Both the position numbers and the translations under genes were made by a program. From the NCBI GenBank assembly GCA_934646865.1, contig CAKUEU010000003.1:1-64000 (forward strand): 64,000 nt of DNA, written 5' to 3'. Shown piece by piece: positions 1-9,695 of this stretch (positions are counted from its first letter, which is position 1; each line of letters starts with the position of its first letter). A model generated the notes under the pieces. That model did not search any database, was not told the DNA's origin, and saw nothing but the letters and a program-made list of their open reading frames with translations. This stretch comes from an uncultured Collinsella sp. Lineage in GTDB: Bacteria > Actinomycetota > Coriobacteriia > Coriobacteriales > Coriobacteriaceae.

Positions 1-1143
1 CTGGCCAAGGACGGCAGCCGCATGTCCAAGTCCAAGGGCAACGGCGTTGACCCCATGGACCTCATTGGCATGTACGGTGCCGACGCCATGCGCTACAACC
101 TGCTGACGCTCTGCACCAACAACCAGGACGTCAAGTTCGACGCGAATATCGACAAGAAGACCAAGAAGCTTATCGACAGCCCGCGCACCGAGCAGGCCAA
201 GTCGTTTGTGACCAAGATCTGGAACGCCAGCCGCTTCCTGCTCATGAACATGGATGGCTACACGCCCGGCGAGCCCGTCGTGGAGACGCCGGCCGACGCC
301 TGGATGTTCAGTCGCCTGGCCAAGGCCGTGAAGATGGTCACCGAGGGTATTGAGAACTACACCTTTGGCGACATGGCCCGCGGCGTGCAGCAGTTCTTCT
401 GGAACGAGGTCTGCGACTGGTACGTCGAGGTCACCAAGGCCCGCCTGAAGGGCGAGGGCCGTCTGCAGGCTCAGCGCAACCTGATCTTTGTGCTCGACAC
501 CTCCATTCGCCTGATGCACCCGCTTATGCCGTTTGTCACTGAGGAGATCTGGGACAACATGCCGGCGAGCGTGCTCGATCTGGATGCCGAGGGCAACGTG
601 AACCGCGCCGAGGCGCTCATGATCGCCAAGTGGCCCGAGCCCACCGACTACGCCAAGTATGTCGACGAGGACGCCGAGCGCGCGTTTGAGCTGTGCCGTA
701 CCGTGGTGTCTGCCGCCCGCGCCACCCGTTCGCGTTATCGCTTGAGCCCCAAGGCCGAGCTCGACGTGGTCGTGCGCGCCGGTGCCGAGGACATCGAGAA
801 GCTCGAGAGCCTGCGTTCGACCATCGAGCCGCTGGCAAACACCGCCTCGCTGGTCATGGGCACCGATGTTGAGAAGCCGGCGGCGAGCATCGCCGTGGTC
901 GATAGCGGTGTCGAGGTCTTTGTGGTGCTCGAGGGCAAGGTTGACCTTTCGGCCGAGAAGGCACGCCTGGAGAAGGAGATCGCCGCGGCGCAGAAGGAGC
1001 TCACCGGCTGCGAGAAGACGCTGGCCAACGAGGGCTTTGTGGCCAAGGCCGCGCCCGCGGTGGTCCAGAAGAAGAGGGACCGTGCAGCTGAGCTCAAGGA
1101 GATCCTGGCGGCGCTGACTGCTCAGGTTGCTGACTTCTCGTAA
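1..1143 (+). CDS. valS: Valine--tRNA ligase, C-terminal part (5' truncated by window edge)
   Basis: Class I aminoacyl-tRNA synthetase that charges tRNA-Val in the cytoplasm. The reading frame is open from base 1, so the N-terminus lies outside the window. The signature RMSKSKGNGVDP (KMSKS loop, ATP/tRNA 3'-end binding) begins near residue 7 of the visible part. It is followed by the anticodon-binding helical domain (about residues 70-270) and by a C-terminal coiled-coil arm rich in Lys, Glu and Ala (about residues 310-375), which is typical of ValRS and not of IleRS or LeuRS. The stop TAA at 1141-1143 is followed by a non-coding palindrome and then folC. The identification is firm; only the catalytic Rossmann N-half and the editing domain are missing because of the window cut. 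Confidence 0.96.
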   Translation: MAKDGSRMSKSKGNGVDPMDLIGMYGADAMRYNLLTLCTNNQDVKFDANIDKKTKKLIDSPRTEQAKSFVTKIWNASRFLLMNMDGYTPGEPVVETPADAWMFSRLAKAVKMVTEGIENYTFGDMARGVQQFFWNEVCDWYVEVTKARLKGEGRLQAQRNLIFVLDTSIRLMHPLMPFVTEEIWDNMPASVLDLDAEGNVNRAEALMIAKWPEPTDYAKYVDEDAERAFELCRTVVSAARATRSRYRLSPKAELDVVVRAGAEDIEKLESLRSTIEPLANTASLVMGTDVEKPAASIAVVDSGVEVFVVLEGKVDLSAEKARLEKEIAAAQKELTGCEKTLANEGFVAKAAPAVVQKKRDRAAELKEILAALTAQVADFS

Positions 1144-1159
1144 GTGTTAACTGGGGGAC

Positions 1160-1267
1160 GCGGTTTGGGGCTTTGCTCGCTACTGCGGACAGTCCTGCTC
1201 GCACGAAGGCCACATTAAGTGGCCTTCGGCTCGTGCGGAACTTGTATCGAGCAAAGCCCCAAACCGC
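1160..1267. repeat. Nested perfect inverted repeat (cruciform) between valS and folC
   Basis: Outer arms GCGGTTTGGGGCTTTGCTCG (1160-1179) and its exact reverse complement (1248-1267) form a 20-bp perfect stem. Inside it sits a second perfect 10-bp stem, CGAAGGCCAC (1204-1213) with GTGGCCTTCG (1219-1228), around the loop ATTAA. There is no T tract directly after the outer stem, so this is not a classical intrinsic terminator, although it may still end valS transcription. Confidence 0.8.
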
Positions 1268-1419
1268 TCCCACAGCGGTTACGGGGGCGTCCGCTGCCTG
1301 GTAGGGCCACTGGGTTGTGGCCTTGATCTCGCTTCAAAGCGGTGTTTGACTGATATTTTGAATGGGAGGGGCTCGTTGTTTTTGATGGGCCTCTTTTTCT
1401 GTTATTGGAGACTTTGGAT

Positions 1420-2763
1420 ATGCCTAAGCGTTCTGGCTTGTATTCGGTTCCTTTTGAGTTTGATTTGCTTTCGTTTGGTGAGGCTGTTGGGCTTGCTGCT
1501 GATACGGGGCGGATTTCTGGGGATGCTGGGCCTCTGCTTGAGACGGTTGTCGATATGCTCGATGAGCTGGGGCGTCCGGATGAGTATTTTGATTGCATTC
1601 AGGTTGCTGGTACCAATGGCAAGACTTCGACTACGCGTTTTTCGGCTGCCATTCTTCGTGGCGAGGGGCTTAAGACCGCGTTGTATACGTCGCCGCAGCT
1701 GGTGCGCTATCCCGAGCGTATGGAGGTCGATGGGCGCGTTGTGAGCGACGAGGTCTTTGCCCGGGGCGTTTCCGCTGCCGTTGAGGCAGGGCGTCGCGTG
1801 AACACGCGTCGTGTTGCGGCGGGGGAGCGTGCCTATACCATTACGCCGTTTGACCTGTTAACGGCTGCCGCGCTGGTGGTGTTTGCCGAGGCTGCGGTGG
1901 ACGTTGCCGTGCTCGAGGTTGGCATGGGCGGACGTTGGGACGCGACGAGTGCGACCGATCCCGCCGCCGTTGCCATTACGGGCATCGGGCTCGACCATAC
2001 GCGCATCCTGGGCGATACGCTCGAGGCCATTGCGGGGGAGAAGGCTGCGATTATTAAGCCCGGGCGCCTGGTTGTTTTGGGCGAGGGCACGCACGAGGCG
2101 AGCGTTCAGCGCGTGATGGATGCGCGTTGTCGCGAGTGTGGTGTTGTGCCGCTCGTGGTGAACCATGCCACGACCAAGGTGCCTTCGCATGTGGGCGATA
2201 CGGTGGAGTTCAGCTGCACCACGCCGCGCGCGATCTATACGTCGAGTATGGTTAAGCCGGCGTATCAGCCGCAGAATGCCGCGTGCGCGATTATGCTGTG
2301 CGAGGGGTATTTGGGCCGTGAGCTCGACCATGACAAGCTCGATGCGTCGCTTATGGGTTGCCCCACGCCGGGTCGTTTTGATGTGCTGGGAACCGATCCG
2401 CTTAAGCTGATCGATGCTTGCCATAATCCTCAGAGCTGCGAGAACTTTGTGAGCGCGCTCGACGAGATTGATCCGTGCGTCGAGAATCGCCCCACGTTGC
2501 TGTGCGCCGCGCTGGCCGATAAGGACGTGGCGGGTATCGTCGATGTGCTGATTCCGGCCTTCCCGCGCGTGGTCGTCACCCAGACCGATTCCGACCGCGC
2601 CCTGCCGGCCGAGGAGCTCGCCGCGCTGGTGGATGCCGACAAACTTGTGGGCGTGTACCCCAGCGTATCCGAGGCCCTCGCCGCCTTCGATGCCGCAAGC
2701 GAGCCCTTCGTAGCAGCCGGCACCATCACCCTAGCCGGCGAAGTAGCCGGCCTGCTGCGCTAA
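1420..2763 (+). CDS. folC: Bifunctional folylpolyglutamate synthase / dihydrofolate synthase
   Basis: Mur-ligase-family enzyme that adds L-glutamate to dihydropteroate (making dihydrofolate) and extends folate polyglutamate tails; cytoplasmic. The P-loop VAGTNGKTST lies near residue 65. The family block YTSPQLVRYPERM follows near residue 95, then a Mur-type central region (VLEVGMGGRWDATS) and the C-terminal ligase domain with IDACHNPQS. Length (447 aa) fits FolC. The frame is open from a TTG at 1405, but I place the start at ATG 1420 because GGAG at 1407-1410 gives a Shine-Dalgarno at proper spacing. Codon use at the 5' end is noticeably richer in T than the 3' end. It appears monocistronic: a large intergenic repeat follows. 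Confidence 0.95.
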   Translation: MPKRSGLYSVPFEFDLLSFGEAVGLAADTGRISGDAGPLLETVVDMLDELGRPDEYFDCIQVAGTNGKTSTTRFSAAILRGEGLKTALYTSPQLVRYPERMEVDGRVVSDEVFARGVSAAVEAGRRVNTRRVAAGERAYTITPFDLLTAAALVVFAEAAVDVAVLEVGMGGRWDATSATDPAAVAITGIGLDHTRILGDTLEAIAGEKAAIIKPGRLVVLGEGTHEASVQRVMDARCRECGVVPLVVNHATTKVPSHVGDTVEFSCTTPRAIYTSSMVKPAYQPQNAACAIMLCEGYLGRELDHDKLDASLMGCPTPGRFDVLGTDPLKLIDACHNPQSCENFVSALDEIDPCVENRPTLLCAALADKDVAGIVDVLIPAFPRVVVTQTDSDRALPAEELAALVDADKLVGVYPSVSEALAAFDAASEPFVAAGTITLAGEVAGLLR

Positions 2764-2774
2764 CCCCGCCAACG

Positions 2775-2999
2775 GGGCAGCTAATTTGATCTGTTCGCCA
2801 CGAAATGGGTCTATCTACTACGTTTGACCGGTTACCCCCGACCACGTCGAAAAATGCAAAATGAAAACCGCAGGTAGACGGCTTGTCAGTTTTGCGAAAA
2901 CGCGGGTGTGGTCGACCCATACGGGTCAAACGTAGTAGATAGCCCGCTTTCGTGGCGTAGTGTAATCGGAATGTGACAAAGGGACCGCCCCGTTGTCAC
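2775..2999. repeat. Dispersed hairpin element, copy A (upstream direct repeat of the adhesin gene)
   Basis: It contains a perfect 19-bp stem, CTATCTACTACGTTTGACC (2811-2829) with its reverse complement (2924-2942), extended outward by GCCACGAAA (2797-2805) pairing with TTTCGTGGC (2948-2956). The core AAAACCGCAGGTAGA is at 2864-2878. The left flank GGGCAGCTAATTT (2775-2787) and right flank ATGTGACAAAGGGAC (from 2971) recur at 9696-9941, in the same orientation. I see no convincing gene in it. Four further members carry the same core (9739-9898, 11278-11389, 49766-49889, 49901-50025). Confidence 0.85.
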
Positions 3000-3152
3000 G
3001 TAGATACGTCACCTGATTTCTCCCGTTTACGAAACCATTTATGCCGCTTAACCTGTAGCATATTGCAAACCTCCATCTGCGAAGGATACGCTCAACTTAA
3101 CTTGCCGATCGGACCTGTGCTGTTTGGTCCGTTGAGCGTGTCGGGAGGAAAC

Positions 3153-6100
3153 ATGAACAGAAGGCATGTTAACGCGGCCATTACCGCGGGTTTGGCTCTG
3201 ACGATGACGGTCGGCTCGGTGCCGCCGCAGGCGTTTGCCGAGATGATGCAGGGTGATACCACCCAAGTCGTTGCCGAGCAAAGCGATGCGACGGGTGCGG
3301 CTGCCGCATCTGCGGACACCACCCAGCCAACTTCGCAAGACCAGAGTGAAGATAAGATTGTCTCTTTTGCCAGCCTGAACGAGCTGCACGTTGCCGAAGG
3401 CTCCGACGCCACGCTGCCCCAAACCGTGGCGGCAACCTACGAGAGCGGTGCCAGCAAACAGGAGAACGTAACCTGGAAGCTGAACGGCGCTGACGCTCCA
3501 GCAACCCTGGCTCAACTGCCCGCCGGCTCGTATGAGTTCGAAGGCGCTGTCGATGGCGCCATGCAAACGGTCAAGCAGCGCGTGATTGTCGAGGCCGCTG
3601 CGGCAGACCCGGCAGCGGCAGAACCGGCGGCGGTAAACGCCCCAGATGCCACCGTGACGAGCAGCGAAAGCAACATTACCGTTGAGTCGATCGACGCTTA
3701 CCCGATTCTAGAAAAATACGTCGGCGCTGATTACTACGGCCAGATCCAATCTTCGAGCGTTAAGGTAAAGCTGTCGGATGGCACTGAGACCTCGGCTTAT
3801 GTTAATTGGGACGAAAAGTCGCAGACGGTATTTGATACGGCGACGGAGGAATCCGAAGTCCCCATCACCGGACAGATTACCGGCGTTAGCGTGAACAACA
3901 ACTGGATCACGCTCGCGGAGCCGTACGAAGTGAGCGGCGTGCTTAAGGTATACGTTCCTCGCTCAACCAGCAATGGCCTGTGGTCAAAATGGACTGCGGC
4001 AGGCATTGCGCCCACGCTTCCGACTGACATTTCGGTCGATTATTCAAATGGCCAGTCTTTCTCGTGCCCGGTTGAGTGGAATGAAATCTCGGCAGACCAG
4101 TACCAAAAGGAAGGAACCTTTGTTGTCGAGGGGCATTTGAAGAACTATCCTTCCATGCTCGCGCACTGCACGGTTGCAGTCCGCGCGGTCAAGAGCGTCC
4201 AGACGGAGTTAACGTGTACAGCTCTTATCGGCGAGACTCCGTATCTTCCCTATTCAGCTTCGGTCGTCTTTGATAATGGTGCTACCGAGCAGGTCCCGAT
4301 ATCTTGGGACGCTGTCGACGCGTCGCTTTACTCTAAAGCGGGAACGTTTACGGTCAAAGGCAAACTCAATGGTTTCGATTACCGTGAGGTTACCTGCACC
4401 GTTACCGTCAAAGATCCTAAGGATGTGCTCGATCTTAATTCACTGAGGTTCGAGCGCGTTGTCGGAGACAACACTCCTCTTAGCACGTATGTCTATTTCC
4501 CGGTTACACAGTCAAATAACACTACATACACCCAAGGCTATCAGGTTAACTGGGACAACGCCGACGTGTCTCAATTCCAAAAGGCCGGTACCTATACGGT
4601 CACGGGCACGCTCACATCGTATAATGCGCCAGCCGTTAACGGTCTTAAGGTAACCGCTCAAGTCGAGGTCAAAGAAGTTGCTTCTATCGACGCTCTTACG
4701 CCCGTTAACACGCCCGTCGGCGTACGTCCTACAACGGGTGGCGGTCTTCCCAGCAGCGTTGAGGTTGCTTTTACCGACGGTACAAAGAAGCAGTGCAACA
4801 TTGCATGGGATCCCATTTTGGACACGCAGGTGGCAAGCGAGGGGTCGTTTAATCTTTCCGGTTCGCTGTCGTATTGGACCAATACCTCATCTTCATCGTC
4901 TACTCAGGTGGAGCTGGGTGACAGCAATCGAGTCACGGCGACCATCTCCGTCCGCGCCCTGCAGATGCCTTCCTCGACATCGACAAGCACGCTTATCGGA
5001 TGCCAGCCCAATATGCCGGGTTCAATTGAGGCCACGATGTGGAATGGCTCGCGAGGCAATTTCCCCGTTCAGTGGTCGACGATTAGTCAGGACGCCCTAA
5101 AGAACCTTGGCCAGATTACGGTTAGCGGATACTTTACCGGCTCTAACATTCCGGCTACGGCGACGGTCAATGTGTGCGATCTTGAAGACAGTTACATTGG
5201 CAAGATTCCTTATGTTCCCGGCGCAGGTCTCTTGGCTCCGGGTTATGCGACCACGTTGTATTTATCGGACGGCAGCTCCTTCTATCCCAGGTACTCTTCG
5301 GGGAATTCTTATAACTGGGATGAATTTCCCCAAGAGCTGTTGGACGGCAAGCCGGGCGAGTACGAAATTACCGGCACCATTGCCGGCTCGCTGGCAAAGA
5401 TTAGCGCCGTCGCAGTGTGCGACGAGGTCAAGGGCGTCAATAACTATAACGATAGCGGCGTGACGCTTGGACAGTCGTACGAGGACTGGCGTGTTATCTA
5501 CCCCGGCGAGGAAGTTAATCTGGACTATTTCACTGTTTCTGGCGCTCTGCAAAACGGAACGGCCTTTAACGACCTGCACGTCAACTGGGACGCCTACGAT
5601 AGGTGCCCCCAGAAAGACTGCACGATCACTGGAACGGTCGCCGGAACGACAATCCCGGTGAAAGTGCATGTCATCGTGACTAAAGACTGGGAGGCTCAGC
5701 CTCAGGCCATTACGGTGCTCAAGGGCAGCGACGGTTCTGCCTTGCTTCCCAACTATGTCGAGCTTGTCAGCCCCGATGCGACTGAACACCCGGAGTATTC
5801 CCGCAAATACGCCGAGGCCAAGTGGAACACGAAGGGCTTCGATTGGACCCAGGGCGGCGTGGTCCGCGGCACTGCAACAATGAGCTATAGCACGGGATAC
5901 GGCATGCAGACGGTCGACGTTCCGATTACTGCCACCGTTAAGATCGCGAGTAAGGCGACCTCGGTGCAGGGCGGAACCATATGGACCGTCCCCGGCACCA
6001 AGCCGATGCTGCCGGAATACCTTGAGGTCCGATACGACAACGATGTGTCTTCTGAGCCCCAGCGCGAAAAGGTCACATGGGATCGTGTCGCCGAAGACGC

Positions 6101-9100
6101 GTATGCCAAGGACGGTTCGTTTAAGGTGAAGGGCAAGCTCCAAGGTGGTGCCGAGGCGACAATCACTGTTGACGTCTGCTCCGTCACCTCCGTTGCCGTT
6201 CCTGAGTGCATTAATACGGCCAGCGGTGTTTTCCCCGAGCTGCCGTGGAATGTCTCGGTTGCCACGAGTGACGGCAAAACTCATAATGCCCAGGTTCAAT
6301 GGGATTACGTTCGTCCCTCGGTTTATACCGGAGAGCCGGGTCAGGTCACGACAGTGTCTGGCGCGCTGTTTGCAAGCGGCCTTACTGGATACGGCGACGG
6401 CACCAACACCGGCCTCACTGTTCAGACCAAGATCGTTATCCAAGGCGTTGAGAAAGCTATCGACAACGGCGAAACCGCAGTGACCACCAAGGCCGGTACA
6501 GCTCCGACTATGCCGTCCAAGATGGCGGTCGAGATGAGCGATGGTTCCGTTTCGACGGCGGCTATTGATTGGGATCCGATCGCGCCCGAGAAGTACGAGC
6601 AGCCCGGCACGTTCTATGCGACGGGTCATGTGGTCGGCTTTGATGCCGCTGCCGTTATGGCGCTGCTGGACGATGACGGCCAAAAGGTCGGCGTGGATGA
6701 GAACGGCAACGTGACCGCCAAGGTGACGGTTGCCGACAAGAAGGCGAAGAAGGTTGCGTTGCAGCCCGAGGCCGTTGTGGTCAACACCACGGTCGGATCG
6801 ATGCTGGAGCTGCCAGATGCCGTGTCCGTATATTTTTCGGATGGCTCAGCGCGGGATACTCGGGGCAGTTTGGGCGGCATCGAGATCGAAAAGTGGACCG
6901 ACACCGACGGCATCGACCTCTCCAAGCCGCTCGCCAAGAAGGGTACGTACAAACTCGTCGGCAAGCTCAAGGATGTCGACAACGTCAACGCTATCGTGTA
7001 CGTCAACGTCTCCGAGGCGCCTCGAACCATCACCAAGCTCGAGGCCAAGTCGTTTAGCGTTGCCAAGGGCACGTCCAAACAGGACCTGTATGCCCAGATG
7101 CCTAAGCAGGTCGTGGCGACTTACTCCGACGGTTCGACCGATCTGCTCGACATTGACGTGTGGGATCTTTCCAACGTCACGGATAAGCTGCTCAACGGAA
7201 CCGGCACCGTGGAGATCGCGGGCACGGTTAAGCTCAACGGCGCCAAGGTGACCTGCAACGTGACCGTGGTGGATCAGGATGCCCAGACGCCCGACTACGT
7301 CGAGCCGATCGATGCTATTGAGATTGCTGACAATGCCAAGGTCAGCGACCTTATGGATAAGCTGCCGTCCAAGGTGACGGTGGTCATGAAGGACGGCAAG
7401 ACCAAGAACGAGACGCCCGTTAAGTGGTCTCAGGTTGACAGCCTGGGCCGTGCCGGCACCGAGTTTGAGGTCACGGGTCTAACGGACAACGGCATGACCG
7501 TTAAGGCCCAGGTCAAGGTGACGGCGCATATCGTGGACTTTGATACCGTTGACAAGATTGAGGTCGAGCGCGATACCAAGGCGGATGAGGCTAAGGCCAA
7601 GCTGCCCGCCACGGTCACGGCGATTTACTCTGACGGTTCCGATTCCGAAGCCGACGTAACGTGGGACACCAAGGGTCTCTCCGACAAGGACTTTGCCAAG
7701 GAAGGTGAAGTCACGGTTAAGGGTACGGTTGCCGGTACCGATCAAAAGGTAGAGTGCACTTTCAAGGTCGTCAAACCGCTTCGTGAGATTCCTGATCACT
7801 TGGCTGGTTCGGTTGATGCTGTGACGGTCGACGACGGCGCGAAGCCCGATGCTGTTGTGGCCGCACTGCCCAAGACCGTGAAGGTCGCTATGAAGGACGG
7901 ATCCGAGGTCGATTCGAAGATCAATTGGACTGCCCCCAAGAAGGCCGTCACCATTAAGAATGACGGTGCAAGCATTGTTATTACGGGTAAAACCGCGGTT
8001 GGCAGCTTTGAGGTCAAGGCTACGGTCAACCTGGTGCCGGTCGTCGAGAGCATCGCTGGCGTCAAACTTTCGGTTGCCCGCAACACGGCTGCTGCTGACA
8101 TCGTGCTGCCTGCCCAGGTGACCCTCAACATGTCCGACGGCTCGACGAAGACTGCCGCCGTTACGTGGGATAAGACCCCGCTTACGGCAGATGCCTTGGG
8201 CAAGCTGGGCGATGTTGCGCTTGAGGGCAAGGTAGAGGGCACTTCGGTTAAGGCCAAGTGCACGGTCACGGTCGTGAAGAGCAATGCCGAGATTCCGGCG
8301 TCTGTTGAGCCTGTCGCGGGCGTTAGCGTTCCCGAGGGCGCATCGGCCGACGCCGTGCGTGATGCGCTCAAGGGCGTGAAGGCGACCGTTCGCATGAAGG
8401 ACGGCAAGACGACGGCGGAGTCCGAGATCACATGGACTGAGGTTCCTGCCGCGGCCGACACGTACGGCAACAGCGTCGTCGCCAAGGGCGTGACGGTGAA
8501 CGGTAACCTGCCTGTCGAGGTCATTGTTACCTCCACGACGACGATCAACAAGGTTGCCGAGGTGCCGCAGATCACGGTTGAGCGCGATGCCAAGGCCGAC
8601 ACCGTGACGAGGCAGCTGCCCAAGAAGGTCACCGTGACCTATTCCGATGGTCACACGGACGAGGCCGCGGTCACGTGGAATACGGATGGCCTGGACAAGC
8701 ATCTTGCCGCCGTTGGCGAGTACACGATTGAGGGCTCCGTTGAGGGCACGACGCTCAAAGCGACCTGCAAGCTGGTTGTCGAGACGCCGGCAAGCGAGAT
8801 TCCCGTGAGGCCTGCGACGTTCGCTCCCGTTGAGGTGTTTGAGGCAAGCTCTGCCGACGATGTGCTAAAGGCGCTGCCCAAGAAGGTCTCCGTGATGATG
8901 AAGGACGGCAGCCAGGAGGACTACGACGTCGATTGGGAGAATGTTCCCGCATTGGACTGGGGTGCCGATGACGTGACCGTGGGCGGTAAGGTTCGCGGTA
9001 CGGAGCTTACTGTCAGCTGCAGGGTACGCGTTAAGCCGCGCCCGGCAGCCAGTGGGCTTGTTATCGTTGACCAAAACGGCAAGGCCACGACTGCCGAGAC

Positions 9101-9605
9101 CGTTCTCAAGGTAGAGCGCGGCAAGGAAATTGACCTTGCTGCCGCGGCGAGCAATGCGGCCGATGGCGCGCTGCTGCGTGGTACCGTTACGTGGACCTCG
9201 TCCGACCAGACGATTGCTACGGTCGAGAACGGTAAGGTCAAGGCCCTCAAGAACGGAACCGTTGTCATTACCGCGACGATGCCCGTTGAGGGTGACGCCG
9301 CGGCGATTGCGACGCTTGCCGAGGATGGAGCTGCGGAGACGCCGGCGCCTCAGCAGCTCACGGCTTCGGTGACCGTCGAGGTCGTTGAGCCTGTTGCTGT
9401 ACAGGAGCCGACAAGCGGCAAGGATAACGGTGCCAAGCCCGATGCTAAGGATCCTTCGGGCAAGAAGAATGGCAAGAAGGCCGCTAAGGGAAACCTGGCC
9501 GAGACGGGCGACAACACTGCCGTGACCGTCGCAGCGATTGGCGGAACCGGCCTGCTGGCGCTGATTGCCGCAGCGATTGAAAAATTGCGTCATCGCGCGG
9601 AGTAA
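3153..9605 (+). CDS. Giant LPXTG-like cell-wall-anchored adhesin with about 22 Ig-like (Big_4) repeats
   Basis: Secreted surface protein of 2150 aa. Start at ATG 3153 is chosen because GGGAGGAAA precedes it and a signal peptide follows (MNRRHVNAAITAGLALTMTV, cleavage after AFA). The frame is open from 2973, but that stretch lies in a repeat and has no ribosome site. The body consists of about 22 units of 75-100 aa with the Big_4 pattern (YSDGS, then V-W-D, then GTYTVxGTVxG). A Big_2-like unit follows near residues 1970-2040 (TWTSSDQTIATVENGKVKAL). A Lys/Gly-rich wall-spanning linker comes next, then the sorting signal LAETGD, a hydrophobic helix and the tail KLRHRAE. The last seven Big_4 units alternate between two types (MKDG and YSDG forms). 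Role in adhesion is inferred from architecture. A terminator follows at 9643. Confidence 0.9.
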   Translation: MNRRHVNAAITAGLALTMTVGSVPPQAFAEMMQGDTTQVVAEQSDATGAAAASADTTQPTSQDQSEDKIVSFASLNELHVAEGSDATLPQTVAATYESGASKQENVTWKLNGADAPATLAQLPAGSYEFEGAVDGAMQTVKQRVIVEAAAADPAAAEPAAVNAPDATVTSSESNITVESIDAYPILEKYVGADYYGQIQSSSVKVKLSDGTETSAYVNWDEKSQTVFDTATEESEVPITGQITGVSVNNNWITLAEPYEVSGVLKVYVPRSTSNGLWSKWTAAGIAPTLPTDISVDYSNGQSFSCPVEWNEISADQYQKEGTFVVEGHLKNYPSMLAHCTVAVRAVKSVQTELTCTALIGETPYLPYSASVVFDNGATEQVPISWDAVDASLYSKAGTFTVKGKLNGFDYREVTCTVTVKDPKDVLDLNSLRFERVVGDNTPLSTYVYFPVTQSNNTTYTQGYQVNWDNADVSQFQKAGTYTVTGTLTSYNAPAVNGLKVTAQVEVKEVASIDALTPVNTPVGVRPTTGGGLPSSVEVAFTDGTKKQCNIAWDPILDTQVASEGSFNLSGSLSYWTNTSSSSSTQVELGDSNRVTATISVRALQMPSSTSTSTLIGCQPNMPGSIEATMWNGSRGNFPVQWSTISQDALKNLGQITVSGYFTGSNIPATATVNVCDLEDSYIGKIPYVPGAGLLAPGYATTLYLSDGSSFYPRYSSGNSYNWDEFPQELLDGKPGEYEITGTIAGSLAKISAVAVCDEVKGVNNYNDSGVTLGQSYEDWRVIYPGEEVNLDYFTVSGALQNGTAFNDLHVNWDAYDRCPQKDCTITGTVAGTTIPVKVHVIVTKDWEAQPQAITVLKGSDGSALLPNYVELVSPDATEHPEYSRKYAEAKWNTKGFDWTQGGVVRGTATMSYSTGYGMQTVDVPITATVKIASKATSVQGGTIWTVPGTKPMLPEYLEVRYDNDVSSEPQREKVTWDRVAEDAYAKDGSFKVKGKLQGGAEATITVDVCSVTSVAVPECINTASGVFPELPWNVSVATSDGKTHNAQVQWDYVRPSVYTGEPGQVTTVSGALFASGLTGYGDGTNTGLTVQTKIVIQGVEKAIDNGETAVTTKAGTAPTMPSKMAVEMSDGSVSTAAIDWDPIAPEKYEQPGTFYATGHVVGFDAAAVMALLDDDGQKVGVDENGNVTAKVTVADKKAKKVALQPEAVVVNTTVGSMLELPDAVSVYFSDGSARDTRGSLGGIEIEKWTDTDGIDLSKPLAKKGTYKLVGKLKDVDNVNAIVYVNVSEAPRTITKLEAKSFSVAKGTSKQDLYAQMPKQVVATYSDGSTDLLDIDVWDLSNVTDKLLNGTGTVEIAGTVKLNGAKVTCNVTVVDQDAQTPDYVEPIDAIEIADNAKVSDLMDKLPSKVTVVMKDGKTKNETPVKWSQVDSLGRAGTEFEVTGLTDNGMTVKAQVKVTAHIVDFDTVDKIEVERDTKADEAKAKLPATVTAIYSDGSDSEADVTWDTKGLSDKDFAKEGEVTVKGTVAGTDQKVECTFKVVKPLREIPDHLAGSVDAVTVDDGAKPDAVVAALPKTVKVAMKDGSEVDSKINWTAPKKAVTIKNDGASIVITGKTAVGSFEVKATVNLVPVVESIAGVKLSVARNTAAADIVLPAQVTLNMSDGSTKTAAVTWDKTPLTADALGKLGDVALEGKVEGTSVKAKCTVTVVKSNAEIPASVEPVAGVSVPEGASADAVRDALKGVKATVRMKDGKTTAESEITWTEVPAAADTYGNSVVAKGVTVNGNLPVEVIVTSTTTINKVAEVPQITVERDAKADTVTRQLPKKVTVTYSDGHTDEAAVTWNTDGLDKHLAAVGEYTIEGSVEGTTLKATCKLVVETPASEIPVRPATFAPVEVFEASSADDVLKALPKKVSVMMKDGSQEDYDVDWENVPALDWGADDVTVGGKVRGTELTVSCRVRVKPRPAASGLVIVDQNGKATTAETVLKVERGKEIDLAAAASNAADGALLRGTVTWTSSDQTIATVENGKVKALKNGTVVITATMPVEGDAAAIATLAEDGAAETPAPQQLTASVTVEVVEPVAVQEPTSGKDNGAKPDAKDPSGKKNGKKAAKGNLAETGDNTAVTVAAIGGTGLLALIAAAIEKLRHRAE

Positions 9606-9642
9606 GGCTGCGAGCTTAGAGCCTTAGGGCTCTAGGTCACAA

Positions 9643-9688
9643 GAAGGCCTCCCGGTTCTCGTCAGGGAATCGGGAGGCCGTTCGTTTT
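9643..9688 (+). terminator. Intrinsic terminator after the adhesin gene
   Basis: GGCCTCCCG (9646-9654) pairs with CGGGAGGCC (9671-9679), followed by GTTCGTTTT. It lies 40 bases past the adhesin stop codon. Confidence 0.8.
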
Positions 9689-9695
9689 GCCATCA

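Noticed and set aside
2726-2929. Minus-strand ORF in copy A whose peptide resembles the ORF across copy B (9662-9943)
   Set aside because: The shared peptide follows from the shared hairpin DNA. The frames have different ends, no ribosome sites, and the sequence is dominated by palindromic arms.
5262-6683. Long open frame on the minus strand inside the adhesin gene (473 codons)
   Set aside because: It is a shadow of the strongly supported plus-strand repeat protein; composition is Arg/His/Gly-biased and has no ribosome site.
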